From JBGOTP01 sp963717075 (GTDB lineage Bacteria; Acidobacteriota; Vicinamibacteria; Vicinamibacterales; CAVVIG01), in contig CAVQVI010000006.1 of NCBI GenBank assembly GCA_963717075.1, forward strand, positions 124,001-188,000: a stretch of DNA of 64,000 bases, written 5' to 3'. The position numbers and the translations under genes are program-made. Positions 26,112-34,783 of the stretch are shown in pieces. Under the pieces are notes generated by a model that made no database searches, was not told where the DNA came from, and saw nothing but the letters and a program-made list of their open reading frames with translations. Each line of letters opens with the position of its first letter. The stretch's first letter is position 1.

Positions 26112-27233
26112 ATGCCAGACGACATCGCCCAGGCCGTTCTCGCCCGGCAGGAGGTGGTCAGTTACCTCCGCGGCGACTACGGCGAGCGTGGCAACGAGGC
26201 TCGCGAACGCATCAACGGCTACCTCGAGGAACTGCGAACAACACAGCGACACCGGATGTACCGGGCACTCCAGCATCCGCTGTACCCGATTCTGCGGAAG
26301 ATCGAGCGCAAACACGAGAACCTTCACCACGTCACCAACACCATCGGCAATCACCGGCTGGTCTACGCGTCGAACCACAAGAGTCACACCGACTACCTCG
26401 TCGAGCCGCTCGTGCTCGACGACAACGACATCCGCCCGCCGCTCATCGCGGCGGGCATCAACCTCTTTGGCGGGCCGCTTGGCCTGGTGCATCGCCACAT
26501 CACCGGAGCGATCCCGATCCGCCGCAACACACGCGATCCTGCGTATCTCATCACCCTGAAGGCCTACATCGCGGAGATGCTCAAGGCGCACGACCTCTTC
26601 TTCTATCCCGAGGGGGGGAGGAGCTACAGCGGCGAGCTGAAGCCTGCCAAGACAGGGCTGATCCATGCCGCGCTCACGGCCAACCGTCCCGACCTCATGA
26701 TCGTCCCCACGGCCATCGCCTACGATCTGGTGCTCGAGGACCGCATCCTCGCGCGGCAGCGTGTGAAGAAGACCCAACGCCCATTCGCGCGTGAGCTCGC
26801 CGAAATGATCCGCTACGCGGTGGGCTACCGATCCCGTGCGTTTGTGACCTTTGGTGCCCCGATCCCTGCCGGCGACTGTGACTCGCATTCACGTAGCGAC
26901 GTGCTCGCGTTGACGCGCCTCATCCGGACCCGAATTGGCGCCCTGTACAAAGTCCTGCCAACGGCGGTATTCGCGGCCGCGATGCGGCCATCCATCAGCA
27001 GGAAGGACCTTGAATCCCGCATCGACCGCCTGATCGAGGAACTCAATGCGAAGCGCGCGAATCTCGGCGTGATGAGCGGGCGGCAGGCCATCGAGGAGGC
27101 CGCCGAGCCCCTCGAAACACGCGGCATCGTCATGCTCGAGCGCGGCCACTTCCGCGTGCGCGAGCGCAGCGTTCTCCGCTACTACGGGCGGACGATCGAG
27201 CACCTGCTTCTCACGCCGGGCCGGACGCACTGA
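26112..27233 (+). CDS. PlsB-like glycerol-3-phosphate / lysophosphatidic acid acyltransferase family protein
   Basis: The product has about 373 residues from ATG 26112 (an upstream in-frame ATG at 26091 is less likely). The acyltransferase block I is N-H-K-S-H-T-D-Y-L near 88-96 (HX4D present), block II G-A-I-P-I-R-R near 141, and block III F-F-Y-P-E-G-G-R-S-Y-S-G near 172-183, then block IV V-P-T-A-I-A-Y-D near 215. The order and the Gly-Gly-Arg-Ser form of block III match the PlsB/GPAT branch more than PlsC. It is shorter than E. coli PlsB (about 800), so it lacks the long N- and C-terminal regions. It acts at the cytoplasmic membrane face in phospholipid synthesis. Proline dehydrogenase follows after eight bases. 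Confidence 0.82.
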   Translation: MPDDIAQAVLARQEVVSYLRGDYGERGNEARERINGYLEELRTTQRHRMYRALQHPLYPILRKIERKHENLHHVTNTIGNHRLVYASNHKSHTDYLVEPLVLDDNDIRPPLIAAGINLFGGPLGLVHRHITGAIPIRRNTRDPAYLITLKAYIAEMLKAHDLFFYPEGGRSYSGELKPAKTGLIHAALTANRPDLMIVPTAIAYDLVLEDRILARQRVKKTQRPFARELAEMIRYAVGYRSRAFVTFGAPIPAGDCDSHSRSDVLALTRLIRTRIGALYKVLPTAVFAAAMRPSISRKDLESRIDRLIEELNAKRANLGVMSGRQAIEEAAEPLETRGIVMLERGHFRVRERSVLRYYGRTIEHLLLTPGRTH

Positions 27234-27241
27234 CCCGGTCA

Positions 27242-28174
27242 ATGTTCCAGACCGCGTCCAAGGCCTTTTTCCATTCCCTCGCGCGAAGTCGTGTTCTGAA
27301 AGACCTGGCAGCCAGCCATGGCATGCGGAAGCCGACGAGCTTCGCTCGCCGCTTCATCGCCGGCGAAACCGTTGCCGAAGCCATAGACGCCGCTCGGGCC
27401 ATCGAGGCGCGGGGCCTGCAGCAGACGCTCGACTATCTCGGCGAGGGCATTGGCACGCTCGCGGCAGCCGAGGCCGCGGCGAACGCCTACCTGCAAGTCA
27501 TCGACGCCATTCTGGCGTCGAAGATTGGTCGGAACCTGTCGCTCAAACTGACCCAACTCGGGCTCGACGTGGACCGCGCCACGGCCGTGGACAACCTGCG
27601 CAGGATTCTCGACCACGCGGAGGGTTTCTTCGTGCGCATCGACATGGAGAACTCGCCCTACACTGACGTGACGCTCGACATCTTCGAAACACTGTGGCTG
27701 CAGGGCTATCGGCAGATCGGCGTCGTACTGCAGGCCGATCTCTACCGCACTGAGCGGGACATCCGGCGCATCATCGCGCTTGGCGCCCGGATTCGACTGG
27801 TGAAGGGGGCGTACGTGGAGTCGAAGCGCCTGGCGTACCCGAAGAAAGCCGATGTGGACGCTGCCTACTTGCGCCTGCTCGAAGTGCTGCTGCTCGAAGG
27901 TAACTATCCCGCCGTCGCCACCCACGACCCGGTGATGATCGACCGCACGAAGCGTCTTGTCGCCGGACACGCCATCGGCCCGGACCGCTTCGAGTTTCAG
28001 ATGCTCTACGGCGTCCGGCGCGATGTACAGGCCGCTCTGATGAAAGAGGGCTACCGCGTCCGCGTGTACATCCCCTTTGGCCGCCAGTGGTTCCCCTACT
28101 TCATGCGCCGTCTTGGAGAACGGCCCGCCAACCTGCGCTTCGTACTGCGCAGTGTAATCCGCGAGGGGTCGTAG
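27242..28174 (+). CDS. proline dehydrogenase (monofunctional PRODH)
   Basis: This 310-residue FAD enzyme oxidises proline to delta-1-pyrroline-5-carboxylate. Typical barrel strands are visible: L-S-L-K-L-T-Q-L-G-L-D near 98-108, F-F-V-R-I-D-M-E near 130-137, I-G-V-V-L-Q-A near 158, R-L-V-K-G-A-Y-V-E near 184-192, and the C-terminal R-x-x-R pair in Y-F-M-R-R-L-G-E-R near 285-293, which binds the proline carboxylate. Length fits the short bacterial PRODH type. It lacks the dehydrogenase half found in PutA. The stop TAG at 28172-28174 is part of a REP-like repeat (CGTAGG), so the repeat abuts the end of the gene. No P5C dehydrogenase gene is nearby. Confidence 0.92.
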   Translation: MFQTASKAFFHSLARSRVLKDLAASHGMRKPTSFARRFIAGETVAEAIDAARAIEARGLQQTLDYLGEGIGTLAAAEAAANAYLQVIDAILASKIGRNLSLKLTQLGLDVDRATAVDNLRRILDHAEGFFVRIDMENSPYTDVTLDIFETLWLQGYRQIGVVLQADLYRTERDIRRIIALGARIRLVKGAYVESKRLAYPKKADVDAAYLRLLEVLLLEGNYPAVATHDPVMIDRTKRLVAGHAIGPDRFEFQMLYGVRRDVQAALMKEGYRVRVYIPFGRQWFPYFMRRLGERPANLRFVLRSVIREGS

Positions 28175-28194
28175 GCCCGAGCTTCAGCTCGGGC
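28170..28194 (+). repeat. REP-like palindrome, orientation CGTAGG-stem
   Basis: CGTAGG is followed by the hairpin CCCGAGC-TTCA-GCTCGGG. It overlaps the proline dehydrogenase stop codon, which is the TAG of CGTAGG. Together with the inverted copy at 28549 it brackets the small zinc-ribbon gene. Confidence 0.85.
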
Positions 28195-28294
28195 GTGACA
28201 CGGATAAGCCACATTCTGACAAGTAGTTACCAGGCCATCAGACCGGCCTTCATGTGCGGAACCCTGCGCTGCCCCTCCAGCGTCTCCTGTAGAT

Positions 28295-28531
28295 ATGGAA
28301 CAACTCTCAGTCACCCGCTGGCTGCGCGAAACCCTGTGCCGCCTCCACGGACACGACCACCTTCCGGAGTTCAGCCCGCGACGACTGTCTCTCAAGTGTG
28401 TGTCGTGCGGACACGAATCACCCGGATGGGACCTCACGACGCCGCCACCGGCGAGGCGCGTTCGCGACAACCATCGTGCGCACCGCGCGCCGCTCGGCCC
28501 GCATTTCGTCAACGCGAAGCGGGCCGCGTAG
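28295..28531 (+). CDS. small zinc-ribbon protein, unknown function
   Basis: This 78-residue protein has a cysteine at residue 15 and a C-V-S-C-G-H-E-S-P-G-W motif at about 35-45, with H-G-H-D-H between them, which could bind a zinc ion. The N-terminus is W-L-R-E-T-L-C-R-L-H. Small proteins of this type are known in environmental Acidobacteriota-like genomes but are unassigned (my recollection, not checked). It stands alone on the plus strand between two inverted copies of the REP-like repeat at 28170 and 28549, which makes it a possible repeat-flanked cassette. Confidence 0.65.
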   Translation: MEQLSVTRWLRETLCRLHGHDHLPEFSPRRLSLKCVSCGHESPGWDLTTPPPARRVRDNHRAHRAPLGPHFVNAKRAA

Positions 28532-28548
28532 GGAACCGCGTCTGTCAC

Positions 28549-28573
28549 GCCCGACCTGAAGGTCGGGCCTACG
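28549..28573 (+). repeat. REP-like palindrome, orientation stem-CCTACG
   Basis: The hairpin GCCCGACC-TGAA-GGTCGGGC is followed by CTACG. It is the inverted partner of 28170-28194 and lies 17 bases after the stop of the zinc-ribbon gene. Confidence 0.88.
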
Positions 28574-28633
28574 TGCCATCCCGCCTGCCCTGCCTGCCCT
28601 GCCCGCCCCTGGTTGTGTGATTAAGTAGTAGCC

Positions 28634-29431
28634 GTGTCATCGATCAAACAGAAGGTCACTGCCATTACCGGAGCTTCAGCCGGCATCGGGCGCGCGACCG
28701 CCTTGCGCCTCGCACGCGACGGCGCAGCGCTGGCGATCTGCGCACGACGACGGGACAGACTCGAGCAAGTCGCAGCCGAGATTGTCCGCCTTGGCGGTCA
28801 GGCGCTGCCGATTGTCGCGGACGTCACGAGCGAGGCCGACATGCAGATGTTCGTGGCGAACACGATTGGGCGCTTCGGCGGGCTCGACGTCATGATGTGC
28901 AATGCCGGCTTCGGCATCTACGGGACCGTGGACGCCGTGCCGCCCGCACACATGCGGCAACTGCTCGACGTGAACTATCTCGGCACCTACCACGCGATGC
29001 GCGCGGCGCTGCCGCACTTCCGCCAACGCGGCCAGGGACATGTCGTGGTCGTCTCGTCGATTGTCGGAAAACGCGGCATACCTTTCATGGGCGCGTACTC
29101 CGCAACCAAGTTCGCCCAGGTCGGCCTTGCCGAATGCCTGCGCGCCGAAATGCGCGGATCGGGAATTCACGTGAGCGTCGTCTATCCCATCTCCACGAAC
29201 ACCGAGTTCTTCGACGTCATGACGGCGATGTCGGGATTCAGGACCGAAGCTGTGGGACCTCGCCAGCCAGCGGAGGAGGTCGCCGATGCCATCGCGCGGG
29301 CCATTGCGCATCCGGTGCCGGAAGTCTTCCCGTACTGGAAGGCGCGCGGTCTGGTGTGGCTCAATGCGATCGCGCCCGCGTTCTGCGACCAAGTCGTCAA
29401 GAAGTGGGGGCGCACACCTGTCGCCCCCTGA
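28634..29431 (+). CDS. short-chain dehydrogenase/reductase (SDR)
   Basis: This 265-residue classical SDR starts at GTG 28634. The cofactor loop is T-G-A-S-A-G-I-G at residues 12-19, followed by an A-R-R-R-D-R region near 36-41 whose Arg residues favour NADP(H). N-A-G-F-G appears near 93, the catalytic Ser in V-V-S-S-I near 142, and Tyr-Lys in Y-S-A-T-K near 156-160. The tail P-Y-W-K-A-R-G-L is typical of SDRs acting on ketoacyl or lipid-like substrates. The substrate is unknown. It overlaps the next gene by about 14 bases if that gene starts at 29418. Confidence 0.88.
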   Translation: MSSIKQKVTAITGASAGIGRATALRLARDGAALAICARRRDRLEQVAAEIVRLGGQALPIVADVTSEADMQMFVANTIGRFGGLDVMMCNAGFGIYGTVDAVPPAHMRQLLDVNYLGTYHAMRAALPHFRQRGQGHVVVVSSIVGKRGIPFMGAYSATKFAQVGLAECLRAEMRGSGIHVSVVYPISTNTEFFDVMTAMSGFRTEAVGPRQPAEEVADAIARAIAHPVPEVFPYWKARGLVWLNAIAPAFCDQVVKKWGRTPVAP

Positions 29432-30788
29432 TCGGCTCGCCCACGCGCAGGCCATCGCAGCGGCTGTCCGCGACGCGGGCGGTCGCGCGCTCATCGTCGG
29501 CGGCTGGACCCGCGACCGCCTGCTCGGCCGCGATTCGAAGGACGTCGACGTCGAAGTGTTCGGACTGCCGTCCGATCGACTCCGCACGCTCCTCGAATCC
29601 CTCGGGCGCGTCGAATCCGTCGGCGAGAGCTTTCAGGTCTACAAGGTCGGCGGCATCGATGTGTCGCTGCCGAGGCGCGATTCGAAGATCGGCCGCGGCC
29701 ATCGAGGCTTCCACGTCGAGGGCGATCCCACAATGACCATCGAGGAAGCCGCGCGCCGACGCGACTTCACGATGAACGCCATCTCGTGGGATCCGCTCTC
29801 GGCCGAGTATCTTGACCCGTTTGGCGGCCGCGCCGATCTTGTCAACCGCCGGCTGCGCGTGGTCGATGCGAGGACGTTCGCCGACGACAGCTTGAGAGTG
29901 CTGCGCGCCGTGCAGTTCGCGGCGCGCTTCGACCTGACACTCGACGAAGACAGCCGCGCGCTCTGCAGGACGATTCCACTCGACGATCTCCCGGCCGAGC
30001 GCGTGTGGGGCGAATTCGAGAAGCTCCTGCTGGCGGATCGACCCTCTATCGGCTTCGCGCTCGCACTCGATCTCGGTGTCGTGGACAGTCTGTTTCCGGA
30101 GTTGCGCGCACTCGTCGGCTGCGTGCAGGAACCCGAGTGGCACCCGGAAGGCGACGTGTGGGTGCACACGCTCCAGGTCATCGACCAGGCACGGGCGCGC
30201 ATCGACGATCTGCCCAGGCCCCAGCAGATGGCCGTCATGCTCGGCGCGGTGTGCCACGACCTCGGCAAACCGGCCACCACGGCGTTCATCGATGGACGCA
30301 TCAGGTCCATCGATCACGAGGAGCAGGGCGTCGCACCCGCGGCGCGGCTTCTCGATCGGCTGAACGTGCGCTCGCTCGACGGCTATGACGTCCGGCGCCA
30401 AGTGCTCGGCATGACGGCGCAGCATTTGAAGCCGGGCATGTGGTTCAAAGTGAAGGAAGAGGTCGGCGACGGCGCCTTTCGGCGATTGGCGCACAAGGTG
30501 GATCTCGAGCTGCTGGCACGGCTCGCGAAGTCGGACTGTCTTGGCCGCGATCCGGGCGTCTTCAACTGCGAGGCGATGGACTGGTTTCTCGATCGCGCGC
30601 GCGCGCTGGGCGTCGAGCATCGCCCGCCCGCACCGCTTTTGCTCGGACGGCACCTGCTGGAGCTGGGACTGAAACCGGGACCACGAATCGGAGCGATGCT
30701 AAAGACGATCTACGAGCAGCAGCTCGATGGATCGGTCACGACCATCGACGAGGCGATCGCCGCGGTACGGCGCCTGATCGGATCGTAG
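29418..30788 (+). CDS. CCA tRNA nucleotidyltransferase / poly(A) polymerase family with HD domain
   Basis: The product has about 456 residues. The class II nucleotidyltransferase signature is G-G-W-T-R-D-R-L-L-G-R-D-S-K-D-V-D-V-E near residues 23-41 (GG-x-VRD-x-L-L-x5-D-x-D), followed by R-R-D-F-T-M-N-A-I near 111 and D-S-L-R-V-L-R-A-V-Q-F-A-A-R-F near 155. The HD phosphohydrolase part has V-W-V-H-T-L-Q-V near 246 and A-V-C-H-D-L-G-K-P near 275, so it resembles CCA-adding enzymes with 2',3'-cyclic phosphodiesterase activity. It adds or repairs the 3' CCA of tRNAs, as needed here because tRNA-Arg lacks an encoded CCA. The start is uncertain; no ATG/GTG precedes the conserved region in frame, and a CTG at 29418 is the best candidate. 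Confidence 0.85.
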   Translation: MSPPDRLAHAQAIAAAVRDAGGRALIVGGWTRDRLLGRDSKDVDVEVFGLPSDRLRTLLESLGRVESVGESFQVYKVGGIDVSLPRRDSKIGRGHRGFHVEGDPTMTIEEAARRRDFTMNAISWDPLSAEYLDPFGGRADLVNRRLRVVDARTFADDSLRVLRAVQFAARFDLTLDEDSRALCRTIPLDDLPAERVWGEFEKLLLADRPSIGFALALDLGVVDSLFPELRALVGCVQEPEWHPEGDVWVHTLQVIDQARARIDDLPRPQQMAVMLGAVCHDLGKPATTAFIDGRIRSIDHEEQGVAPAARLLDRLNVRSLDGYDVRRQVLGMTAQHLKPGMWFKVKEEVGDGAFRRLAHKVDLELLARLAKSDCLGRDPGVFNCEAMDWFLDRARALGVEHRPPAPLLLGRHLLELGLKPGPRIGAMLKTIYEQQLDGSVTTIDEAIAAVRRLIGS

Positions 30789-30849
30789 ACCGACCTTCCG
30801 CTTTCGCGTGACGCTTCGGCAGCCCGTCTTGCCTGCCCTGCCTGCCCAG

Positions 30850-30855
30850 TACAAT
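30850..30855 (+). promoter_or_regulatory. -10 box TACAAT six bases before ATG 30862
   Basis: TACAAT is followed by TCACCA and then the ATG, with no Shine-Dalgarno. This spacing predicts a leaderless transcript. A possible weak -35 TTGCCT lies about 15 bases upstream. Confidence 0.5.
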
Positions 30856-30861
30856 TCACCA

Positions 30862-31092
30862 ATGGCCCGATACACACTTGTCTACGGAGTTCGCTTGATT
30901 CCTGAAGGCTCGCTGAAAAGCCTCGCGGATGCGAAGATGACGCTTGCCGATGGCTCGAACGCCGCGCTCACGCTTCACACGATCGACGGCACGATCCCGC
31001 AGCTGCGGCGCGCGCTCGACCGCAGCCTCGATGCGTTCTTCGATCTGCTGCCCGGAGCGGACGAAGAGGACCTGAACGAGTTTGCGGACTGA
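30862..31092 (+). CDS. small conserved-looking protein, unknown function
   Basis: This 76-residue acidic protein has no signal peptide or membrane segment. It starts M-A-R-Y-T-L-V-Y-G-V-R and ends E-E-D-L-N-E-F-A-D. The middle (I-D-G-T-I-P-Q-L-R-R-A-L-D-R-S-L-D) is amphipathic. I recognise no family. It likely starts leaderless from TACAAT at 30850, and a REP-like repeat begins two bases after its stop codon. Confidence 0.55.
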   Translation: MARYTLVYGVRLIPEGSLKSLADAKMTLADGSNAALTLHTIDGTIPQLRRALDRSLDAFFDLLPGADEEDLNEFAD

Positions 31093-31093
31093 C

Positions 31094-31222
31094 GCCCGAC
31101 CTGAAGGTCGGGCCTACGAATGGCCGCCCGGCGCGAACTCTGACACGCCCAACCCGCAGTCGGGCCTACCAATGGGCCGCCCGGCGACACTGACAGGCAC
31201 CCGACCGGCAGTCGGGCCTACG
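31094..31222 (+). repeat. tandem array of three REP-like palindromes, unit about 52 bp
   Basis: Copies start at 31094 (intact hairpin), 31147 (degenerate stem) and 31198 (stem CCCGACCGGCAGTCGGG). All carry the CCTAC(G/C) flank on the right. The sequence between them also repeats (AATGG-GCCGCCCGGCG), so the unit is about 51-53 bp, duplicated twice. The array separates convergent genes. Confidence 0.8.
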
Positions 31223-31228
31223 AGCGGG

Positions 31229-32153
31229 CTAATTGCGGGCGGCCCGCCATTCTTCGAGCAGGCGCGCCGCATTGCCTGCAACGGAACGGAGGCTGGGAGT
31301 CCATCCGAGCGCCCGGCTGCGCGGACTTCGGACGATCTGGTCCAGGGACAGCGCGTCGGCAACGCTCCCCAGTTTCGCGCGCGCTTCGTCGATCGGGACA
31401 TGCCGCACATCAGGCCGGACCGGCACGTACGGCGCGATAGCGGCGACAATGTCGTTCACCCGCTCGTCGCCCTCGTCGTTGGCATGGTACACACCTGCCA
31501 GCGGCTTCACTGGCCACCAGTCTGACGTACAGGTCCGCCAGGTCCCGGTCGTAGACCAATGGCCAGTGGTTGTTGCCATCACCAACCACCCTGACGAGTC
31601 CGTTTGACGCGGACTTGAACAGGTCGCCAACCAACCCGTCGCCCCCCCCGTACACCACACCTGGCCGCACCACAATCGTCCGTACACGATCACTGCCCGC
31701 GTTGAGAAGAATGCCTTCGTGTTCGGGGCGCCACGACACGTAAGAAATCGGGTTGAGCGGCGCGTCCTCGCCAGCCGGGTCCGGGGTGCGCCCGAGCACC
31801 CACACGCCCGACGTATAAATGACGAATCGGCTGGGCGGCCCGTTTCCGTCGCCGGTACGTCGCCGCTTCGCCGCGCTCAGGAGGACATCGAGCGCAATGC
31901 GATCAATGACGGGCCCGCGCCCCGACGCCCTGTCGAACGCGGCGTGCACGTAGCCGTCCTGCGCGTCAGCGGAGGACCGATAGGACTCCGGATCGGCCAG
32001 ATTGCCGATGACCGGGTGCGCGCCACGCGCCGCGACGCGTGCGGCCTTTTCGTTGTCACGGACAAGTGCCGTCACATCGTGCCCGCCCCGCAAGAGCCCG
32101 TCGAGCACTGCGGAACCGATGTACCCGGTCGCGCCCGTCAGGAGGATTCGCAT
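31229..32153 (-). CDS. NAD-dependent epimerase/dehydratase-like protein with one frameshift near 31496
   Basis: The product has about 307 residues. The N-terminus is L-L-T-G-A-T-G-Y-I-G at 4-13 (GxxGxxG), with an aspartate/arginine pair near 30. A surface Y-T-S-G-V-W near 116 corresponds to the catalytic Ser region, but the YxxxK motif is altered (Y-V-S-W-R-P-E near 141), so activity as a classical epimerase is doubtful. At V-A-S-E-A-A-G the frame shifts by one extra A near 31496 and continues G-V-Y-H-A-N-D-E-G-D to the stop at 31229. Extended-SDR family members of this type act on NAD(P)-linked carbonyls of unknown identity. It is divergent from the acyl synthetase gene, with about 50 bases between starts. 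Confidence 0.75.
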
Positions 32154-32190
32154 CAGAAGGGCTACAGCTTACCGTAGGGCCGGATTACAT

Positions 32191-32196
32191 CATAAT
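32191..32196 (+). promoter_or_regulatory. -10 box CATAAT seven bases before GTG 32204
   Basis: CATAAT is followed by seven bases and then the GTG with no Shine-Dalgarno. A matching -35 TTACCG (32169-32174) lies 16 bases upstream. This predicts a leaderless transcript. Confidence 0.5.
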
Positions 32197-32203
32197 TCGG
32201 CTC

Positions 32204-34783
32204 GTGCGGCGCGACACGCTCATCGACGTCTTCAACGATCTGGCACACACGCGTGGCGACTTCCTTGTCTACGACGACGGCTTCCGGAGCCGCACGTACA
32301 GTTACGTGGATGTCGGCCGGGCGGCGCGCGGTTTCGCCGCACGGCTGCATGCCGCCGGACTGCGGAAGGGCGACACGATTGTCGTGTTCTCGGAGAACCG
32401 GCCGGAATGGGTGATGGCATTCTGGGGAAGCCTGCTTCGCGGCGTCATTGTGGTGCCGATTGATTATCGATCCTCGCCAGATTTCCTTGCGCGTGTTTCC
32501 CGCATTGTTTCCGCGAAACTGATTCTCGTCGGCGAGGACGTACCGCGCCTGCAGGAGCCACCTGCCCCAGTCTGGCCCCTGCATGACATCGACTGGAGTG
32601 ACACTGCCGCGCCGCTCGATGCGGTTGCCATCGGGCGCGACGATGTCGCGGAGATCATCTTCACATCCGGGGCGACGGCCGACCCCAAAGGCGTCGTCAT
32701 CACGCACCGGAACGTGCTCGCCAACACCGTTCCCGTTGAACGCGAAGTCCTGAAGTACCGGAAATGGGGTAAGCCGTTCTTCCCTCTGCGATTCCTCAAC
32801 CTTCTCCCGCTCAGCCACATGTTCGGCCAGGCCATGGCCACCTTCATCCCCCCCATGCTCCCCGGGGTTGTGATCTTCATGCGGGGGTACAACCCTGGAG
32901 CGATCGCGGCACTCATCAAGGAACGTCGAGTCTCGGTGCTGGTCTCCGTGCCGAAGGTTCTCGATGTACTGCGAGAGCACGTCATGCGGACGGTGTCCGC
33001 CTCCACAGGAGCGCCATTGCGGGCGTTCCCGGCATCCGCCGAAGCAGCAGCAAGGGCGCCTGGCCTCGCCGAAGCCTCAGAGACGCGAAGGCGGCGCGAA
33101 CATTTCACGCGGCGCTGGTGGCGGTACCGGCGCGTGCACCAGCTCTTCGGCTTGAAGTTCTGGGCGTTCGTCGTGGGCGCCGCGCCACTCGAAACCGAGC
33201 TCGAGGAGTTCTGGGGTGAGCGGGGCTTTGCCGTCATTCAGGGATACGGGCTGACGGAAACGGCGCCGATTGTCAGCCTGAACCATCCCTTCGGAACCAA
33301 GCGTGGGTCCGTTGGGAAGGCCATCGCGGGGGTCGAAGTGAAGATCGCGCCAGACGGGGAAATCCTCGTCCGTGGCGAGAATGTCACGAAGGGGTACTTC
33401 CACGCGACGGAGGAAACGGCGCGCGCGTTTGAGGACGGCTGGTTTCACACCGGCGATATCGGCGAGCTCGCTGCCGACGGTCAGCTGTTCATCCGCGGCC
33501 GGAAGAAGGAAATGATCGTCACGCCGGAAGGCTTGAATGTCTATCCGGAAGATGTCGAGCGCGTCCTCAACGCGCTGCCTGGCGTGCGAGAGTCCGCGGT
33601 CGTTGGCGCCCCCGTCGGTCCGGATGCGGCCGAGCGCGTACATGCCGTGCTCGTTGTCGATCCCAGCATCGACGCCGGTGCAGGACCCGACGACATCGTA
33701 CGGGCAGCCAACGCGCAACTCGCGGATTATCAGCGGATTCGTCGCGCGCTCATTTGGCCCGAGCCGGCATTGCCGCGCACCGAAGGGACGCAGAAGCTCA
33801 AACGTGCCGCGGTCCGCGAGTGGGTGAGGAGCGGCAAGACGCCGAAGCTCGAGGGAGGGGGCACCGACAGATTGTCGGCGCTCGTCGCGAAGTACGCAGG
33901 CCGCTCCGACCTGTCGCCGACAACCACACTCGAAGAGCTCGGCTTGAGCTCGCTCGAACGCATCGAGTTGATGGTGGCGCTCGAGGACGCGTTCCAGACG
34001 CCGATCGATGAAGGCGCCTTCGCCGCCGCGCGCGATCTCTCGCACCTGCGCACCCTCGTCGAACGGAGTGCCGCCGCGGACGCGCCAGTGACAGAGCCCG
34101 TGGACTTCCCGACGTGGAATCGATCGTGGGCGGCGCGCATCGTGCGGCGCAGCAGTCTGCCCACGTGGATTCTGCCGCTGGCGCGCGTCTTCGCGAGGAT
34201 CCGCGTGGAGGGGCGCGAGCATCTGGAGAAGATCGATCGGCCGGTGATCTTCGCGGCAAATCATCAAAGCCACATGGATACGCCGGTGATTCTGGCGGCC
34301 CTGCCGCCGCGCCTGCGCTATCGCCTCGCGCCGGCCATGGCGAAGGAATTCTTCAAGGCGCATTTCTTTCCCGCCGAGTACGGACGGCGCGCCTGGCTCA
34401 CGAACAGCGCGAACTACTACCTCGCCGCGCTTTTCTTCAATGCGTTCCCGTTGCCGCAGCGCGAGGCGGGTGCGCGGCGGACGCTTCGCTACATCGGCGA
34501 GGTGATCGAGGACGGATTCTCCGTGCTCATCTTCCCGGAGGGCCGTCGAACCGAACAGGGGGAAATCGACCGCTTCCGTCCTGGAATTGGCATGATCGCG
34601 TCGAAGCTGGCTGTGCCGGTCATCCCGGTCCGTCTTGAAGGACTGGACACCGTGCTCCACCACACCTGGAAGATGGCCCGCCCCGGCCCCGTTCGCGTCG
34701 CCTTTGGCGCGCCGCTGCGGCTCACCGGCGAGGACTATGCCGCGCTGGCGCAGCAGGTTGAGGACGCCGTGCGCACTTTGTAG
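32204..34783 (+). CDS. acyl-[ACP] synthetase - ACP - PlsC acyltransferase fusion
   Basis: This 859-residue protein starts at GTG 32204. Residues about 10-520 are an adenylate-forming ligase: E-I-I-F-T-S-G-A-T-A-D-P-K-G-V near 148-162 (the P-loop has Ala in place of the usual Thr/Ser after Gly), Q-G-Y-G-L-T-E-T-A-P near 344 and F-H-T-G-D-I-G-E-L with G-R-K-K-E-M-I-V near 420. Residues about 560-620 are an acyl-carrier domain with the phosphopantetheine Ser in L-G-L-S-S-L-E-R. Residues about 650-850 are a PlsC acyltransferase with N-H-Q-S-H-M-D (HX4D) near 686 and F-P-E-G-R-R near 780. The set recalls E. coli Aas (lyso-phospholipid acyltransferase plus acyl-ACP synthetase), but the order is inverted and an internal ACP is added. 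It would activate free fatty acids and pass them to a lysolipid. Confidence 0.88.
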   Translation: MRRDTLIDVFNDLAHTRGDFLVYDDGFRSRTYSYVDVGRAARGFAARLHAAGLRKGDTIVVFSENRPEWVMAFWGSLLRGVIVVPIDYRSSPDFLARVSRIVSAKLILVGEDVPRLQEPPAPVWPLHDIDWSDTAAPLDAVAIGRDDVAEIIFTSGATADPKGVVITHRNVLANTVPVEREVLKYRKWGKPFFPLRFLNLLPLSHMFGQAMATFIPPMLPGVVIFMRGYNPGAIAALIKERRVSVLVSVPKVLDVLREHVMRTVSASTGAPLRAFPASAEAAARAPGLAEASETRRRREHFTRRWWRYRRVHQLFGLKFWAFVVGAAPLETELEEFWGERGFAVIQGYGLTETAPIVSLNHPFGTKRGSVGKAIAGVEVKIAPDGEILVRGENVTKGYFHATEETARAFEDGWFHTGDIGELAADGQLFIRGRKKEMIVTPEGLNVYPEDVERVLNALPGVRESAVVGAPVGPDAAERVHAVLVVDPSIDAGAGPDDIVRAANAQLADYQRIRRALIWPEPALPRTEGTQKLKRAAVREWVRSGKTPKLEGGGTDRLSALVAKYAGRSDLSPTTTLEELGLSSLERIELMVALEDAFQTPIDEGAFAAARDLSHLRTLVERSAAADAPVTEPVDFPTWNRSWAARIVRRSSLPTWILPLARVFARIRVEGREHLEKIDRPVIFAANHQSHMDTPVILAALPPRLRYRLAPAMAKEFFKAHFFPAEYGRRAWLTNSANYYLAALFFNAFPLPQREAGARRTLRYIGEVIEDGFSVLIFPEGRRTEQGEIDRFRPGIGMIASKLAVPVIPVRLEGLDTVLHHTWKMARPGPVRVAFGAPLRLTGEDYAALAQQVEDAVRTL

